From: an uncultured Bacilli bacterium
Lineage (GTDB): Bacteria > Bacillota_I > Bacilli_A > RF39 > UBA660
Assembly: GCA_910586635.1 (NCBI GenBank)
Contig: CAJUJA010000036.1
Coordinates: 5,994 to 12,464, forward strand
Direction: 5' to 3'
Length of the DNA: 6,471 nucleotides
The notes beneath the pieces are model-generated. The model worked only from the letters and a program-made list of their open reading frames with translations. It was not told the origin of the DNA and did not search any database. Shown here in pieces: positions 1 to 6,471 of this stretch (positions are counted from its first letter, which is position 1; each line of letters opens with the position of its first letter). The translations under genes and the position numbers were made by a program.

Positions 1-18
1 TCTAAAACAATGATACAT
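1..18 (-). CDS. 5' end of an unidentified gene, cut by the window edge
   Basis: Reading the minus strand, an ATG at 18-16 opens a frame (Met-Tyr-His-Cys-Phe-Arg) that stays open to the window edge. It is preceded by AAGAGGTG (32-25), whose GAGG core lies 8 nt from the ATG, a near-ideal Shine-Dalgarno spacing and the same GAGGTG core used by the FemAB gene upstream. A TATAAT lies just before the site. The gene would follow the FemAB gene in the same direction, 70 bases after its stop. Only six codons are visible, so no function can be assigned. The call rests on the start signals alone. Confidence 0.45.
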
Positions 19-38
19 ACTCTTCACCTCTTAAAGAT

Positions 39-44
39 ATTATA
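39..44 (-). promoter_or_regulatory. possible -10 box for the left-edge gene
   Basis: A perfect TATAAT reads on the minus strand at 44-39. No good -35 sits 16-18 nt upstream. Transcription would begin near 32, at the first base of the AAGAGGTG ribosome binding site, giving a leader of only about 14 nt. It could equally be a chance match in AT-rich DNA, with the gene read through from the FemAB transcript. Confidence 0.3.
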
Positions 45-88
45 ACTGATTTTATAAAAAGAAAATAGTATATCATTTTAATTTTATC

Positions 89-1384
89 CTATTTTTTAAT
101 TTTTAAGTTTTTTAATCCATGATAAATTTTAAAAGCAATATGATAAGTATGATACCAAAACTTAGAAATTACTAAGTCAAATTCGCCAACTAATTCGACC
201 ACTTTTCCACCGAATCCTTTTTTGAATAAGTAAAGTCCATATAAAGGATTTTCTTCATTGAAGTCTCCAGTAATTCCATAAAAGTTATATCTGTCATATC
301 CATGGTCTATTGCATATTTACATCCTGCCCAATGAACAGTATAAGCAGATTGGTATTCCATAAACTTTTCATAACTACCCCCAACTAAGGATACTACTTC
401 ACATCCATGGATTAAAAATAAAATTCCGCCTAAAACAATCTTTTTTCCATGTTCGCTTTGTAATATTTTTACTTCCTCAATTTTCTTTTGGATTCTATGA
501 ATATTATTTTCTGCTTCTTTTTGTTTTGATAGGTATTTGTTTTCATTCATTTTATTGATTCCCTGGTCATGCTTCTTTTTTCTCTCATCATAACTTTTTT
601 CGCATTCAGCGGCCTCTTTTTCTAAGTTATCTAATAATTCATCAGTATGAAGTTCAGCTAGTAGAATTTTTAAGATATGATTAGGAGCTAGATTTTTATA
701 CATATTTTGATAATAGGAAAGTGGTCTATCGATGAATTGTCTTCGATCACCTGTATGCTGCATAATATCTTTGAATTTTTCTAATTCACTCTCATCTATT
801 TCACGGGTTTTAATACATAATCGTTCATTTTTTCTAATGATTTGTCTGGTTTTGGCTTCCATTTTACTCATAACATCTTTTACTGTTTTATCTTTTGTGT
901 CTGTAACAAAAAGCCACCTAGGTTGCAAGGTGTCTTGCATCAGATTAAAACCAAAATGTTGGTATCCTAATTTAACTAAATTTTGAAAGGCTTTTTTGTT
1001 ATTTTTTCCCTCTGGTACTACCTTCCCATCAATATCACGTTCTTGGTAAATAATATAAGGATCGAGTTTAATAAAGATAGCTTTTTTATCTTTTGCATAT
1101 TTTTTCACATGAGTTGTAAATTCACTTAATATTTCGTAATTATTATAATCAATTAAAAATCCTCTAGGGGCATAAAACATGTTCTTTTTAATTAATGGAA
1201 GCTCTTTAGAAAGAAGTAAAGTACCAGCGATAATTTTCTTTTTTTCTATGAGTGCTAAATAATGACTTTTCCATCCATTCGATTTTTTTAGATTTCCCCA
1301 TGAACTTGTTTGATTAAAACTTGCTTGTTCGTGTTTTTTGGCAAAAGTATCAAACTCTTTTGCCGTTATTGTTCTAAATTCCAT
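89..1384 (-). CDS. FemAB/MurM-family peptidoglycan-bridge aminoacyltransferase
   Basis: The 431-residue product matches the FemA/FemX/MurM family. These cytoplasmic enzymes use aminoacyl-tRNA to add amino acids to the lysine side chain of lipid II or peptidoglycan, building the interpeptide bridge. Visible hallmarks are an N-terminal GNAT-like half with FNQTSSWG (23-30) and YAPRG (71-75), the basic TRQIIRKNER stretch (179-188), and a charged helical coiled-coil arm (about 247-312). The second GNAT half ends in NFYGITGDF (367-375) and GLYLFKKGFGG (383-393), the typical C-terminal signature. Length fits the family (about 400-430). An in-frame ATG two codons upstream (1390) lies too close to the ribosome binding site, so 1384 is preferred. 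The amino acid added cannot be read from the sequence. A small putative gene follows in the same direction. Confidence 0.88.
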   Translation of the reverse strand: MEFRTITAKEFDTFAKKHEQASFNQTSSWGNLKKSNGWKSHYLALIEKKKIIAGTLLLSKELPLIKKNMFYAPRGFLIDYNNYEILSEFTTHVKKYAKDKKAIFIKLDPYIIYQERDIDGKVVPEGKNNKKAFQNLVKLGYQHFGFNLMQDTLQPRWLFVTDTKDKTVKDVMSKMEAKTRQIIRKNERLCIKTREIDESELEKFKDIMQHTGDRRQFIDRPLSYYQNMYKNLAPNHILKILLAELHTDELLDNLEKEAAECEKSYDERKKKHDQGINKMNENKYLSKQKEAENNIHRIQKKIEEVKILQSEHGKKIVLGGILFLIHGCEVVSLVGGSYEKFMEYQSAYTVHWAGCKYAIDHGYDRYNFYGITGDFNEENPLYGLYLFKKGFGGKVVELVGEFDLVISKFWYHTYHIAFKIYHGLKNLKIKK

Positions 1385-1391
1385 AACCATA

Positions 1392-1398
1392 CACCTCT
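1392..1398 (-). promoter_or_regulatory. ribosome binding site that decides the FemAB-family start
   Basis: AGAGGTG reads on the minus strand at 1398-1392. From the end of GAGG it is 3 nt to the ATG at 1390 but 9 nt to the ATG at 1384. The second spacing is normal, so translation most likely starts at 1384 (Met-Glu-Phe) rather than at 1390 (Met-Val-Met). Confidence 0.65.
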
Positions 1399-1427
1399 AT
1401 ATGTTTAGTATGGCTAAAAGGTACCAT

Positions 1428-1456
1428 ATTATAGTATAAAACAATGCAAAACAAAA
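1428..1456 (-). promoter_or_regulatory. candidate promoter of the FemAB-family gene
   Basis: A perfect TATAAT lies on the minus strand at 1433-1428, about 45 nt before the start codon. The -35 region, 17 nt upstream, is a poor TTTTGT (1456-1451). The predicted start near 1421 gives a leader of about 37 nt, with room for the ribosome binding site. Position supports it because the gene is otherwise separated from tRNA-Trp by a probable terminator. Confidence 0.45.
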
Positions 1457-1496
1457 TGATTTTAGAATATATCATTGATTTAAGAAATAATTTTTC

Positions 1497-1531
1497 AAAA
1501 AAAAACACAGTATAATATGTAATGTGTTTTT
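1497..1531 (-). terminator. probable intrinsic terminator of tRNA-Trp
   Basis: On the minus strand a 9-bp stem (1531-1523 with 1509-1501, AAAAACACA/TGTGTTTTT) encloses a 13-nt loop and runs into more T (1500-1497), giving nine consecutive T in all. It lies about 75 nt beyond the tRNA 3' end and before the FemAB promoter. Only four GC pairs' worth of core (CACA/TGTG) and a large loop make it a moderate terminator. The flanking A and T tracts could let it act from either side. Confidence 0.5.
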
Positions 1532-1556
1532 GTATTACAATGAAATTTTTATTTTC

Positions 1557-1589
1557 ATACTACTATATACTACTATTAGCTATACTACT
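1557..1589. repeat. three copies of the octamer ATACTACT
   Basis: ATACTACT occurs at 1557-1564, 1567-1574 and 1582-1589, so the copies start 10 and 15 bases apart. The stretch lies between the tRNA-Trp 3' end and its terminator. It could be simple-sequence drift. No function is visible. Confidence 0.4.
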
Positions 1590-1603
1590 GCTAAAAATAT
1601 AAA

Positions 1604-1677
1604 TGGCAGGGGATGAGAGAATCGAACTCCCAACAAAAGTTTTGGAGACTCCTATTATACCATTTAACTAATCCCCT
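1604..1677 (-). tRNA. tRNA-Trp (anticodon CCA)
   Basis: The minus strand folds into a full 74-nt cloverleaf. The acceptor stem is AGGGGAT with ATCCCCT, followed by discriminator G and an encoded CCA. The D arm is GTTA/TAAT around AATGGTA. The anticodon stem GGAGT/ACTTT holds loop CTCCAAA, with anticodon CCA at 1645-1643. The variable region is four bases (TGTT), and the T arm GGGAG/CTCTC holds TTCGATT. Several stem pairs are G-U. CCA decodes UGG only, so this tRNA fits a standard code rather than the UGA-Trp code of mycoplasmas. It stands alone, with its own promoter and a probable terminator. Confidence 0.95.
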
Positions 1678-1717
1678 ATATTGAATTAAAACAAAGTTCA
1701 CTGCATATTACATATTG

Positions 1718-1746
1718 ATTATAGCATATAAAATTTTTGGATTCAA
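1718..1746 (-). promoter_or_regulatory. promoter of tRNA-Trp
   Basis: On the minus strand, -35 TTGAAT (1746-1741) and -10 TATAAT (1723-1718) are separated by exactly 17 nt. The -10 is extended by TGC immediately upstream, giving TGCTATAAT. The predicted start near 1711 leaves a 5' leader of about 34 nt before the mature tRNA, to be removed by RNase P. This is a strong match for a stable-RNA promoter. Confidence 0.75.
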
Positions 1747-1805
1747 TAATAATAAATAGATTTCTTAAATAAAGTGTGATATCCTTATAATAGGAGTGAG
1801 TATAT

Positions 1806-2867
1806 ATGACTAAGAAAAAGAGAATGAGTAAAAAGGATAAACGAATTATTGGTATTTGTATCTCTCTATTTATTTTATGTATTGTAGGGCTTGTTTTATA
1901 TTTTCTATATTTTAATGGGGAAGAAAGTGTCATAAAGAAAAAAGAAGTAAAAAAATTAAAGATAGTAGATGAAGATAGTAATCAAAGACCTATTGCAGTT
2001 ATGATTGATAATAATGTTGGATATGATACACATGCTGGACTTCAGGATTCTTATCTTAATTATGAGATTATTGTCGAGGGTGGTTATACTAGAATTATGG
2101 CCTTATTTAAGGATAAGAATGTTGATTTAATAGGACCCGTCCGTAGTTCAAGACATTATTTTCTAGATTATGTATTAGAAAGTGATGCTATTTACTCACA
2201 TTATGGATGGAGTACTTATGCTGAAAATGATATAAAGACTTTAGGTGTTGATAATATTAATGGATTAACAGCTGAGTCTGCTTATTGGAGAGATCGTAAA
2301 ATAGCAGCTCCTCACAATGTATTTACTAATATAGAGACTCTATATAAATACGCTGAGCAAAAGGGATATACTACTAAGACTGAGGATTGGAAGTTACTCA
2401 ATTATAGTGTAGATGAAATTAACTTTAAAGGACCAAAAACGAATAAGGAAACAGGTGAAAAGGAAGAAGATCCAAGAATAGTTGCAAATACTTTATCTTT
2501 AAAGTATTCTAATAATCAAACAACTAGTTATCAATATGATGCAGAGGCTAAGTATTATTTGCGTTTTATGGACGGAAAGGAGCATCTTGACAAAAGTACG
2601 GCTCAGCAATTACACTATAAAAATATAATTATTCAAAAGATTGAAAATTATAGTTTAGATAGTTATGGAAGACAGGATTTAAATACCGTAAATGATGGAA
2701 AGGGATATTATATTACGAATGGATATGCCTTGCCTATTACATGGGAAAAGATGGAACGAGACGAAAAAACTGTATATAAATATTTAGATGGTAGTCAGGT
2801 AAAGGTTAATGATGGAAATACCTTTATTCAAATTATTCCTATAACTACAACGCCAGAATTTAATTAA
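1806..2867 (+). CDS. DUF3048 (YerB-like) membrane-anchored protein
   Basis: This 353-residue protein has the two-part DUF3048 architecture found in Bacillus YerB and relatives. A lysine-rich N-terminus leads into one membrane helix (about 14-36), so the rest should lie outside the membrane. The N-terminal domain (about 58-200) carries RPIAVMIDN (61-69), GGYTRIMALF (92-101) and GPVRSSRHYFLDY (110-122). The C-terminal domain (about 225-346) carries PITWEK (310-315) and IQIIP (341-345). YerB homologues are annotated as lipoproteins, but the only Cys in the helix (25) lacks a convincing lipobox, so a membrane anchor is more likely here. Biochemical function is unknown. AGGAG (1792-1796) sits 9 nt before the ATG. 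gpsA follows after 11 nt, indicating cotranscription. Confidence 0.85.
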   Translation: MTKKKRMSKKDKRIIGICISLFILCIVGLVLYFLYFNGEESVIKKKEVKKLKIVDEDSNQRPIAVMIDNNVGYDTHAGLQDSYLNYEIIVEGGYTRIMALFKDKNVDLIGPVRSSRHYFLDYVLESDAIYSHYGWSTYAENDIKTLGVDNINGLTAESAYWRDRKIAAPHNVFTNIETLYKYAEQKGYTTKTEDWKLLNYSVDEINFKGPKTNKETGEKEEDPRIVANTLSLKYSNNQTTSYQYDAEAKYYLRFMDGKEHLDKSTAQQLHYKNIIIQKIENYSLDSYGRQDLNTVNDGKGYYITNGYALPITWEKMERDEKTVYKYLDGSQVKVNDGNTFIQIIPITTTPEFN

Positions 2868-2878
2868 AAGGAGAGAAA

Positions 2879-3859
2879 ATGATGAAAGTGGGATTATTTG
2901 GAACAGGAGCGTATGGAATGGCTCTAGCATCTATATTGGAGGAAAATCACGTAGAAGTAACTATGTGGACAAAATTTCAACAAGAAAAGGATGCTTTGGT
3001 AAAAAATAGAGGTAATGATCAACTAATTAAAGATTTTAGGCTATCTGAATCTGTTCAATTTACTACAGATGTTTTAGAATGTTGTAAGGATAAACAGCTA
3101 CTAATTATAGCAATTCCAGCAGCGTTTGTTAAAGATTTGTGTAAGGAACTTGCAAATTATTTTAAACCTAACCAACATATTTGTATTGCGTCTAAAGGAA
3201 TTGAACAGAATACGGGATTATTCATTCATGAAATTGTTACTCAATATATTCATACAGATCATATTGCTGTTATTTCTGGGCCGTCGTTTGCTAAGGATGT
3301 TGTGGAGAAAAAGCCAATTGGGTTAACTCTTGCTACAAAAGATGAGGGAACCAAAGAAGTGGTAAAAGACGCACTAAGAAATTGTTATGTTAAATTAAGA
3401 CATACTGAGGATATCGTAGGTACTGAAATATGCGGCTCTATTAAAAATGTTATTGCATTGTCAGCGGGCATGTTAGGAGGCTTAGGTGGTAATTCTTCAA
3501 CTAGTGCTATGTTAATAACAGAGGCTGTACATGATATGGAAGAAATTATAGATGCTTTTGGTGGAGATCCTAGAACCGTTTTAAGTTTTGCAGGTTTTGG
3601 AGACTTATTATTAACGTGTACTAGTACGAATAGTAGAAACTTTTCATTTGGAAAAATGGTAGGACAAAAAATGGATAAGTCAAAATTAGATCAGTATATA
3701 AAAAATACTACAGTTGAGGGGTACTATACACTGGAGTCCATTTATCAATTATTAAAGGATAAAAAGGTCAAAATTCCTATTATTAGTTTAATTTATGGAA
3801 TCATTAATAAGAATAAGGATCCAGAAGAACTATTAACCTTTTTAGTAGAAAAGATATAA
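2879..3859 (+). CDS. gpsA: glycerol-3-phosphate dehydrogenase [NAD(P)+]
   Basis: GpsA reduces dihydroxyacetone phosphate to sn-glycerol-3-phosphate with NAD(P)H in the cytoplasm, supplying the backbone for phospholipids. The 326-residue length is typical. Visible motifs are the Rossmann loop GTGAYG (8-13), IAIPAAF (77-83), the SKGIE segment (105-109), GPSFA (134-138), CGSIKN with the expected catalytic Lys189, GFGDLLLTC (239-247) and the substrate-binding NSRN (251-254). The segment after Lys189 reads GGLGGNSSTSAMLITEA, where many GpsA proteins have GDNA and ITRG, so this is a somewhat divergent branch. AAGGAG (2868-2873) lies 5 nt from the ATG at 2879 and 8 nt from a second ATG at 2882. Either could be the start. 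It is probably translated from the DUF3048 transcript. Confidence 0.95.
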   Translation: MMKVGLFGTGAYGMALASILEENHVEVTMWTKFQQEKDALVKNRGNDQLIKDFRLSESVQFTTDVLECCKDKQLLIIAIPAAFVKDLCKELANYFKPNQHICIASKGIEQNTGLFIHEIVTQYIHTDHIAVISGPSFAKDVVEKKPIGLTLATKDEGTKEVVKDALRNCYVKLRHTEDIVGTEICGSIKNVIALSAGMLGGLGGNSSTSAMLITEAVHDMEEIIDAFGGDPRTVLSFAGFGDLLLTCTSTNSRNFSFGKMVGQKMDKSKLDQYIKNTTVEGYYTLESIYQLLKDKKVKIPIISLIYGIINKNKDPEELLTFLVEKI

Positions 3860-3864
3860 TAACT

Positions 3865-3893
3865 TTTCTTATCTTATAAATTTATGTTATACT
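3865..3893 (+). promoter_or_regulatory. candidate extended -10 promoter of the DUF308 gene
   Basis: TATACT (3888-3893) is preceded by TGT, forming an extended -10. The -35 region, 17 nt upstream, is poor (TTTCTT, 3865-3870), as is common for extended -10 promoters. The predicted start near 3900 leaves a leader of about 24 nt containing the GGAGG site (3912-3916). No convincing terminator separates this gene from gpsA, so readthrough from upstream is also likely. Confidence 0.45.
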
Positions 3894-3923
3894 AATACTA
3901 ATTAAGATTTTGGAGGGAAATAT

Positions 3924-4550
3924 ATGAAAATTATTTTTAAATCATCTATTGGGACGTCTATTATATTAATGATATTAGGATTTCTTTTGATTTTTCAGTC
4001 AGAGGCTACTATTGCTACTATTTCTTATATTGCTGGAGCTATTTTAATAGCAGCTGGAGTTCTTGCCTTAATTCGATTTGTGAAAAATTCTAAAGAGGCA
4101 ACAGCTACTTTGAGTTTAGATATCCTCTATGGGATTGTAACTGTGATATTAGGGGTCATTGTTATTATGAATCCACATGCGATAGCTAGTATTTTACCTA
4201 TTGTATTAGGAATTGCAATTATTATTAATAGTGCTAGCAAACTTCAGTATGCATTTGTTTTAAAGAACGATAATAACAATTTATGGAAAGCAACCATGAC
4301 TATTGCAATTATTAGTACGATTTGTGGTGTGGTTTTACTATTTAATCCATTTGCTGGGGCTGTTTTAATTATGAAAATTGTGGGTATTTTTATTCTAGCA
4401 TATTCGATTTTAGATATTGTATCAACCGCTATTATAAAAAAGAATGTAGATGAATTTAAAACGGTCATTGACTCATCTGATATTGGGGAGGCCGAGATTG
4501 TGGAAGAAGATAAGAAGCAGTCTTCTCGCAAAAAAAGGAAAAAAAAGTAA
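3924..4550 (+). CDS. DUF308/HdeD-like integral membrane protein
   Basis: The 208-residue protein is about six hydrophobic helices (roughly 7-25, 32-52, 65-83, 86-111, 122-141 and 143-170) followed by a cytoplasmic-type tail. The helices fall into three related helical-hairpin units, each with a Gly-rich helix, an N-P or similar turn and a long Gly/Ala/Ile helix. The turns read FQSEA (24-28), MNPHA (82-86) and FNPFA (140-144), the pattern of DUF308 (HdeD family) proteins. HdeD is linked to acid resistance in E. coli, but in Firmicutes the role is unknown, so none is assigned here. The tail is acidic (186-196) and ends in the strongly basic SRKKRKKK. GGAGG (3912-3916) lies 7 nt before the ATG, and an intrinsic terminator follows the stop. 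Confidence 0.82.
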   Translation: MKIIFKSSIGTSIILMILGFLLIFQSEATIATISYIAGAILIAAGVLALIRFVKNSKEATATLSLDILYGIVTVILGVIVIMNPHAIASILPIVLGIAIIINSASKLQYAFVLKNDNNNLWKATMTIAIISTICGVVLLFNPFAGAVLIMKIVGIFILAYSILDIVSTAIIKKNVDEFKTVIDSSDIGEAEIVEEDKKQSSRKKRKKK

Positions 4551-4571
4551 TAGAAATAATTGTATAATGTT

Positions 4572-4593
4572 AGAGTCAAAGTGACTCTTTTTT
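4572..4593 (+). terminator. intrinsic terminator after the DUF308 gene
   Basis: A perfect 7-bp stem AGAGTCA/TGACTCT (4572-4578 and 4582-4588) with a 3-nt AAG loop is followed at once by five T (4589-4593). It lies 21 nt after the stop codon. It probably ends the DUF3048-gpsA-DUF308 transcript. The next promoter begins two bases later. Confidence 0.85.
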
Positions 4594-4594
4594 A

Positions 4595-4623
4595 TTGAAA
4601 AAAAGTTAGTAATCGTGTATACT
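4595..4623 (+). promoter_or_regulatory. promoter of the DUF402 gene
   Basis: TTGAAA (4595-4600) and TATACT (4618-4623) are separated by exactly 17 nt, each matching consensus at five of six bases. The predicted start is near 4630, about 17 nt before the GTG start codon and just upstream of the GAGG site. It lies directly behind the terminator, so the downstream gene is an independent unit. Confidence 0.75.
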
Positions 4624-4646
4624 CATATAAGAGACGAGGTATTAGC

Positions 4647-5192
4647 GTGGAAAACTTAGAGATTGGAAAAAAGTATACTATTCATAGTTATAAACATGAT
4701 AGTAAAATTCATAGAGCTTGGGATGAGGCTGTATTATTAGAAATTCATTCTGATTATTTAATATTTGGGAATGAGAAAACTAAGGTTACAGAATCAGATG
4801 GGAGAACTTGGAGAACAAAGGAACCTGCAGTATTATACTTTTTTAAAGATAAATGGTATAATATTATAGGACAATATAAAAAAGATGGTATATATTATTA
4901 TTGTAATATAGCCTCTCCGTTTATTATAGAGGAGGACACTATTAAATATATTGATTATGATTTGGACTTACGAGTCTTTCCCGATGGGTCCTTTAAGGTA
5001 TTAGATTGTGGAGAATATAATTATCATAAAGATATTATGGGGTATTCTAAGAAATTAGATATGATTTTAAAGGATGAATTATCAAACTTAATAGGTCAAG
5101 CAAAAAATAGAAAGTTGGCTTTTGCTTATGGAACAGTAGAGCATTACTATGAAATTTATAAAAAAGTAAAAAATAATTTTGTAATAGAGTAA
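4647..5192 (+). CDS. DUF402 protein, nucleoside tri-/diphosphatase (Ntdp/YgaC) type
   Basis: The 181-residue protein belongs to the DUF402 family, whose Firmicutes members (YgaC, SA1684) are metal-dependent phosphatases acting on nucleoside tri- and diphosphates, and whose other branch includes FomD. Length matches the YgaC type. Visible features are an N-terminal beta-rich part with HRAWDEAVLLE (22-32), FFKDKWYNIIG (65-75), YYYCNIASP (83-91) and YIDYDLDLRVFPDG (101-114). Asn87 and the Asp cluster 103/105/107 are the likely metal ligands. A helical C-terminal part follows (about 127-173). Translation starts at GTG, with GAGG (4636-4639) 7 nt upstream. No clear terminator follows, so transcripts could run into the rRNA promoter region. 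The enzymatic role is inferred from the family. Confidence 0.82.
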   Translation: MENLEIGKKYTIHSYKHDSKIHRAWDEAVLLEIHSDYLIFGNEKTKVTESDGRTWRTKEPAVLYFFKDKWYNIIGQYKKDGIYYYCNIASPFIIEEDTIKYIDYDLDLRVFPDGSFKVLDCGEYNYHKDIMGYSKKLDMILKDELSNLIGQAKNRKLAFAYGTVEHYYEIYKKVKNNFVIE

Positions 5193-5259
5193 TTAATTTA
5201 TCTTTATCACATATATTATAGTATAAAAATAAAAAATTTGATTTTTTTGTTTTTTTTTG

Positions 5260-5288
5260 TTGACAACTGGAGAGTGCTTTGATATATT
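5260..5288 (+). promoter_or_regulatory. distal rRNA promoter P1
   Basis: A perfect TTGACA (5260-5265) is followed after 17 nt by TATATT (5283-5288). About 35 bases of A- and T-tracts (5225-5259) directly precede it, as in UP elements of rRNA promoters. Predicted start is near 5295, giving a pre-rRNA leader of about 408 nt. Confidence 0.75.
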
Positions 5289-5294
5289 AAATGG

Positions 5295-5314
5295 GCATGT
5301 TGCAAAAAACATGT
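5295..5314 (+). other. small hairpin at the start of the P1 transcript
   Basis: CATGTT (5296-5301) pairs with AACATG (5308-5313) around loop GCAAAA, with an extra G-U pair outside. It lies at the predicted P1 start point. There is no T-tail, so it is not a terminator. It may stabilise the 5' end, or it may be chance. Confidence 0.3.
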
Positions 5315-5342
5315 AAAAATCCAGAAATAAATAAATTTTTGG

Positions 5343-5372
5343 TTGACAGTAAAGAATGTTTTGGTTTGTTAT
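5343..5372 (+). promoter_or_regulatory. weak third promoter-like site (P2)
   Basis: A perfect TTGACA (5343-5348) is followed after 18 nt by a poor -10, TGTTAT (5367-5372, four of six). An AT-rich run precedes it. The exact -35 placed between two strong rRNA promoters is suggestive, but the -10 is weak and it may be inactive or degenerate. Confidence 0.3.
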
Positions 5373-5560
5373 TTAGACGTTTTTTAAATTTGTAGAGAAT
5401 TGTCAATAGAAATCAAATTATCCTTTTAGAGTTTTTGAATATTATATATATTTGGTTTTTTAGATTATAAATTTCGAATTATGGAATATGATAAAACGAT
5501 AAGTGTTAAATACTTGTCTACCATGATGTAAAAAAAATATTAAAAACTTTAAAAAAAGTG

Positions 5561-5589
5561 TTGACAATAAAAAATTTATTTGTTATATT
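5561..5589 (+). promoter_or_regulatory. proximal rRNA promoter P3
   Basis: Perfect TTGACA (5561-5566), 17-nt spacer, TATATT (5584-5589) extended by TGT immediately upstream. A-tracts at 5529-5558 act as a likely UP element. Predicted start is near 5596, giving a leader of about 107 nt. The -35, spacing and -10 are the same as at P1, which argues for a shared rRNA promoter design. This is the strongest promoter in the window. Confidence 0.85.
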
Positions 5590-5596
5590 GGTAACG

Positions 5597-5624
5597 CAAC
5601 TCAGTTATTACAAGTAGTGAGTTG
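5597..5624 (+). other. stem-loop at the 5' end of the rRNA leader
   Basis: CAACTCA (5597-5603) pairs perfectly with TGAGTTG (5618-5624) around a 14-nt loop, right at the predicted start of the P3 transcript and abutting boxA. Its position suggests a leader structure tied to antitermination or processing. That role is inferred. Confidence 0.45.
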
Positions 5625-5637
5625 ATCTTTGAAAACT
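5623..5637 (+). promoter_or_regulatory. boxA antitermination element of the rRNA leader
   Basis: TGATCTTTGAAAACT closely resembles the boxA-type element of Firmicutes rRNA leaders (TGTTCTTTGAAAACT in Bacillus). In the transcript it is the expected site for NusB-NusE loading, which protects rRNA transcription from Rho and early termination. It lies 66 nt upstream of the mature 16S 5' end. Confidence 0.75.
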
Positions 5638-5702
5638 AAGCAAAACGTCAATTTTGAGTAGCTAAGGATATTTTAAATTAAATAAACAAACTTAAATAAA
5701 TT

Positions 5703-6471
<769 letters not shown>

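Larger units (their letters stand above)
5193..5702 (+). other. rRNA operon upstream region, no protein gene
   Basis: These 510 bases contain no credible coding frame. They are very AT-rich and hold two near-consensus promoters (5260-5288 and 5561-5589), a third weak TTGACA site (5343-5348), a small hairpin, and a leader with a stem-loop and boxA. A-tracts and T-tracts before each strong promoter resemble UP elements. No hairpin with a GC stem and T-tail marks the end of the preceding gene's transcript. Confidence 0.8.

Noticed and set aside
732..986. 84-codon plus-strand open frame
   Set aside because: It is the antisense shadow of the FemAB-family gene, which has clear family motifs across the same bases.
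1786..1791. Perfect TATAAT just upstream of the DUF3048 gene
   Set aside because: It ends one base before the AGGAG ribosome site (1792-1796), so a transcript starting there would begin at or beyond the end of that site. The -35 region is also poor. The true promoter of this gene was not found.
3851..3875. AAGATA/TATCTT inverted repeat after gpsA as a terminator
   Set aside because: The stem is only six mostly A-T pairs with a 13-nt loop and no T-tract after it.
4500..4550. Lys-rich end of the DUF308 gene as a frameshift at an A-run
   Set aside because: The frame continues cleanly to a TAA followed by a good terminator. Basic C-terminal tails are common in small membrane proteins, so no frameshift is needed.
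5226..5260. A-tract followed by T-tract after the DUF402 gene as a terminator
   Set aside because: There is no GC-containing stem. The tracts sit directly before P1 and are better explained as an UP element.
5514..5543. TTGTCT with an 18-nt spacer to TATTAA, a possible extra rRNA promoter
   Set aside because: Both boxes match at only four of six positions in very AT-rich DNA, and it overlaps the likely UP element of P3.

Overview
The window comes from a low-GC, AT-rich bacterium of the Firmicutes/Bacilli side, probably an uncultured gut-type lineage near Erysipelotrichia or the RF39 group. This placement is inferred from the strongly A/T-biased codons and spacers, GGAGG-type ribosome binding sites, a Firmicutes-style boxA before the 16S rRNA gene, and the 16S text itself. 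A FemAB-type peptidoglycan-bridge transferase suggests a cell wall. The only tRNA seen is tRNA-Trp with anticodon CCA, and no gene needs UGA read as Trp, so the code looks standard and this is not a typical wall-less Mycoplasma.

Layout, left to right. Minus strand: the first six codons of an unidentified gene at the left edge, a complete FemAB-family aminoacyltransferase (89-1384), and tRNA-Trp (1604-1677) with its own promoter and a probable terminator. Plus strand: a membrane-anchored DUF3048 (YerB-like) protein and gpsA, 11 bases apart and probably cotranscribed. These are followed by a DUF308/HdeD-like membrane protein with its own extended -10 promoter and a clear intrinsic terminator, then a DUF402 (Ntdp/YgaC-like) protein behind a near-consensus promoter. 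After a 510-base gene-free stretch holding two strong promoters and a boxA leader, the 5' half of a 16S rRNA gene runs off the right edge.

The genes are ordinary housekeeping functions: cell-wall cross-bridging, glycerol-3-phosphate supply for phospholipid, envelope proteins of unknown role, nucleotide phosphate hydrolysis and translation. I see no mobile element, CRISPR array, defence cassette or novel multi-gene system. The most interesting material is in the rRNA region. The 16S carries substitutions at normally conserved positions (E. coli 52/359, 351 and 693), one of them a paired change, and two near-consensus promoters are stacked upstream of it.
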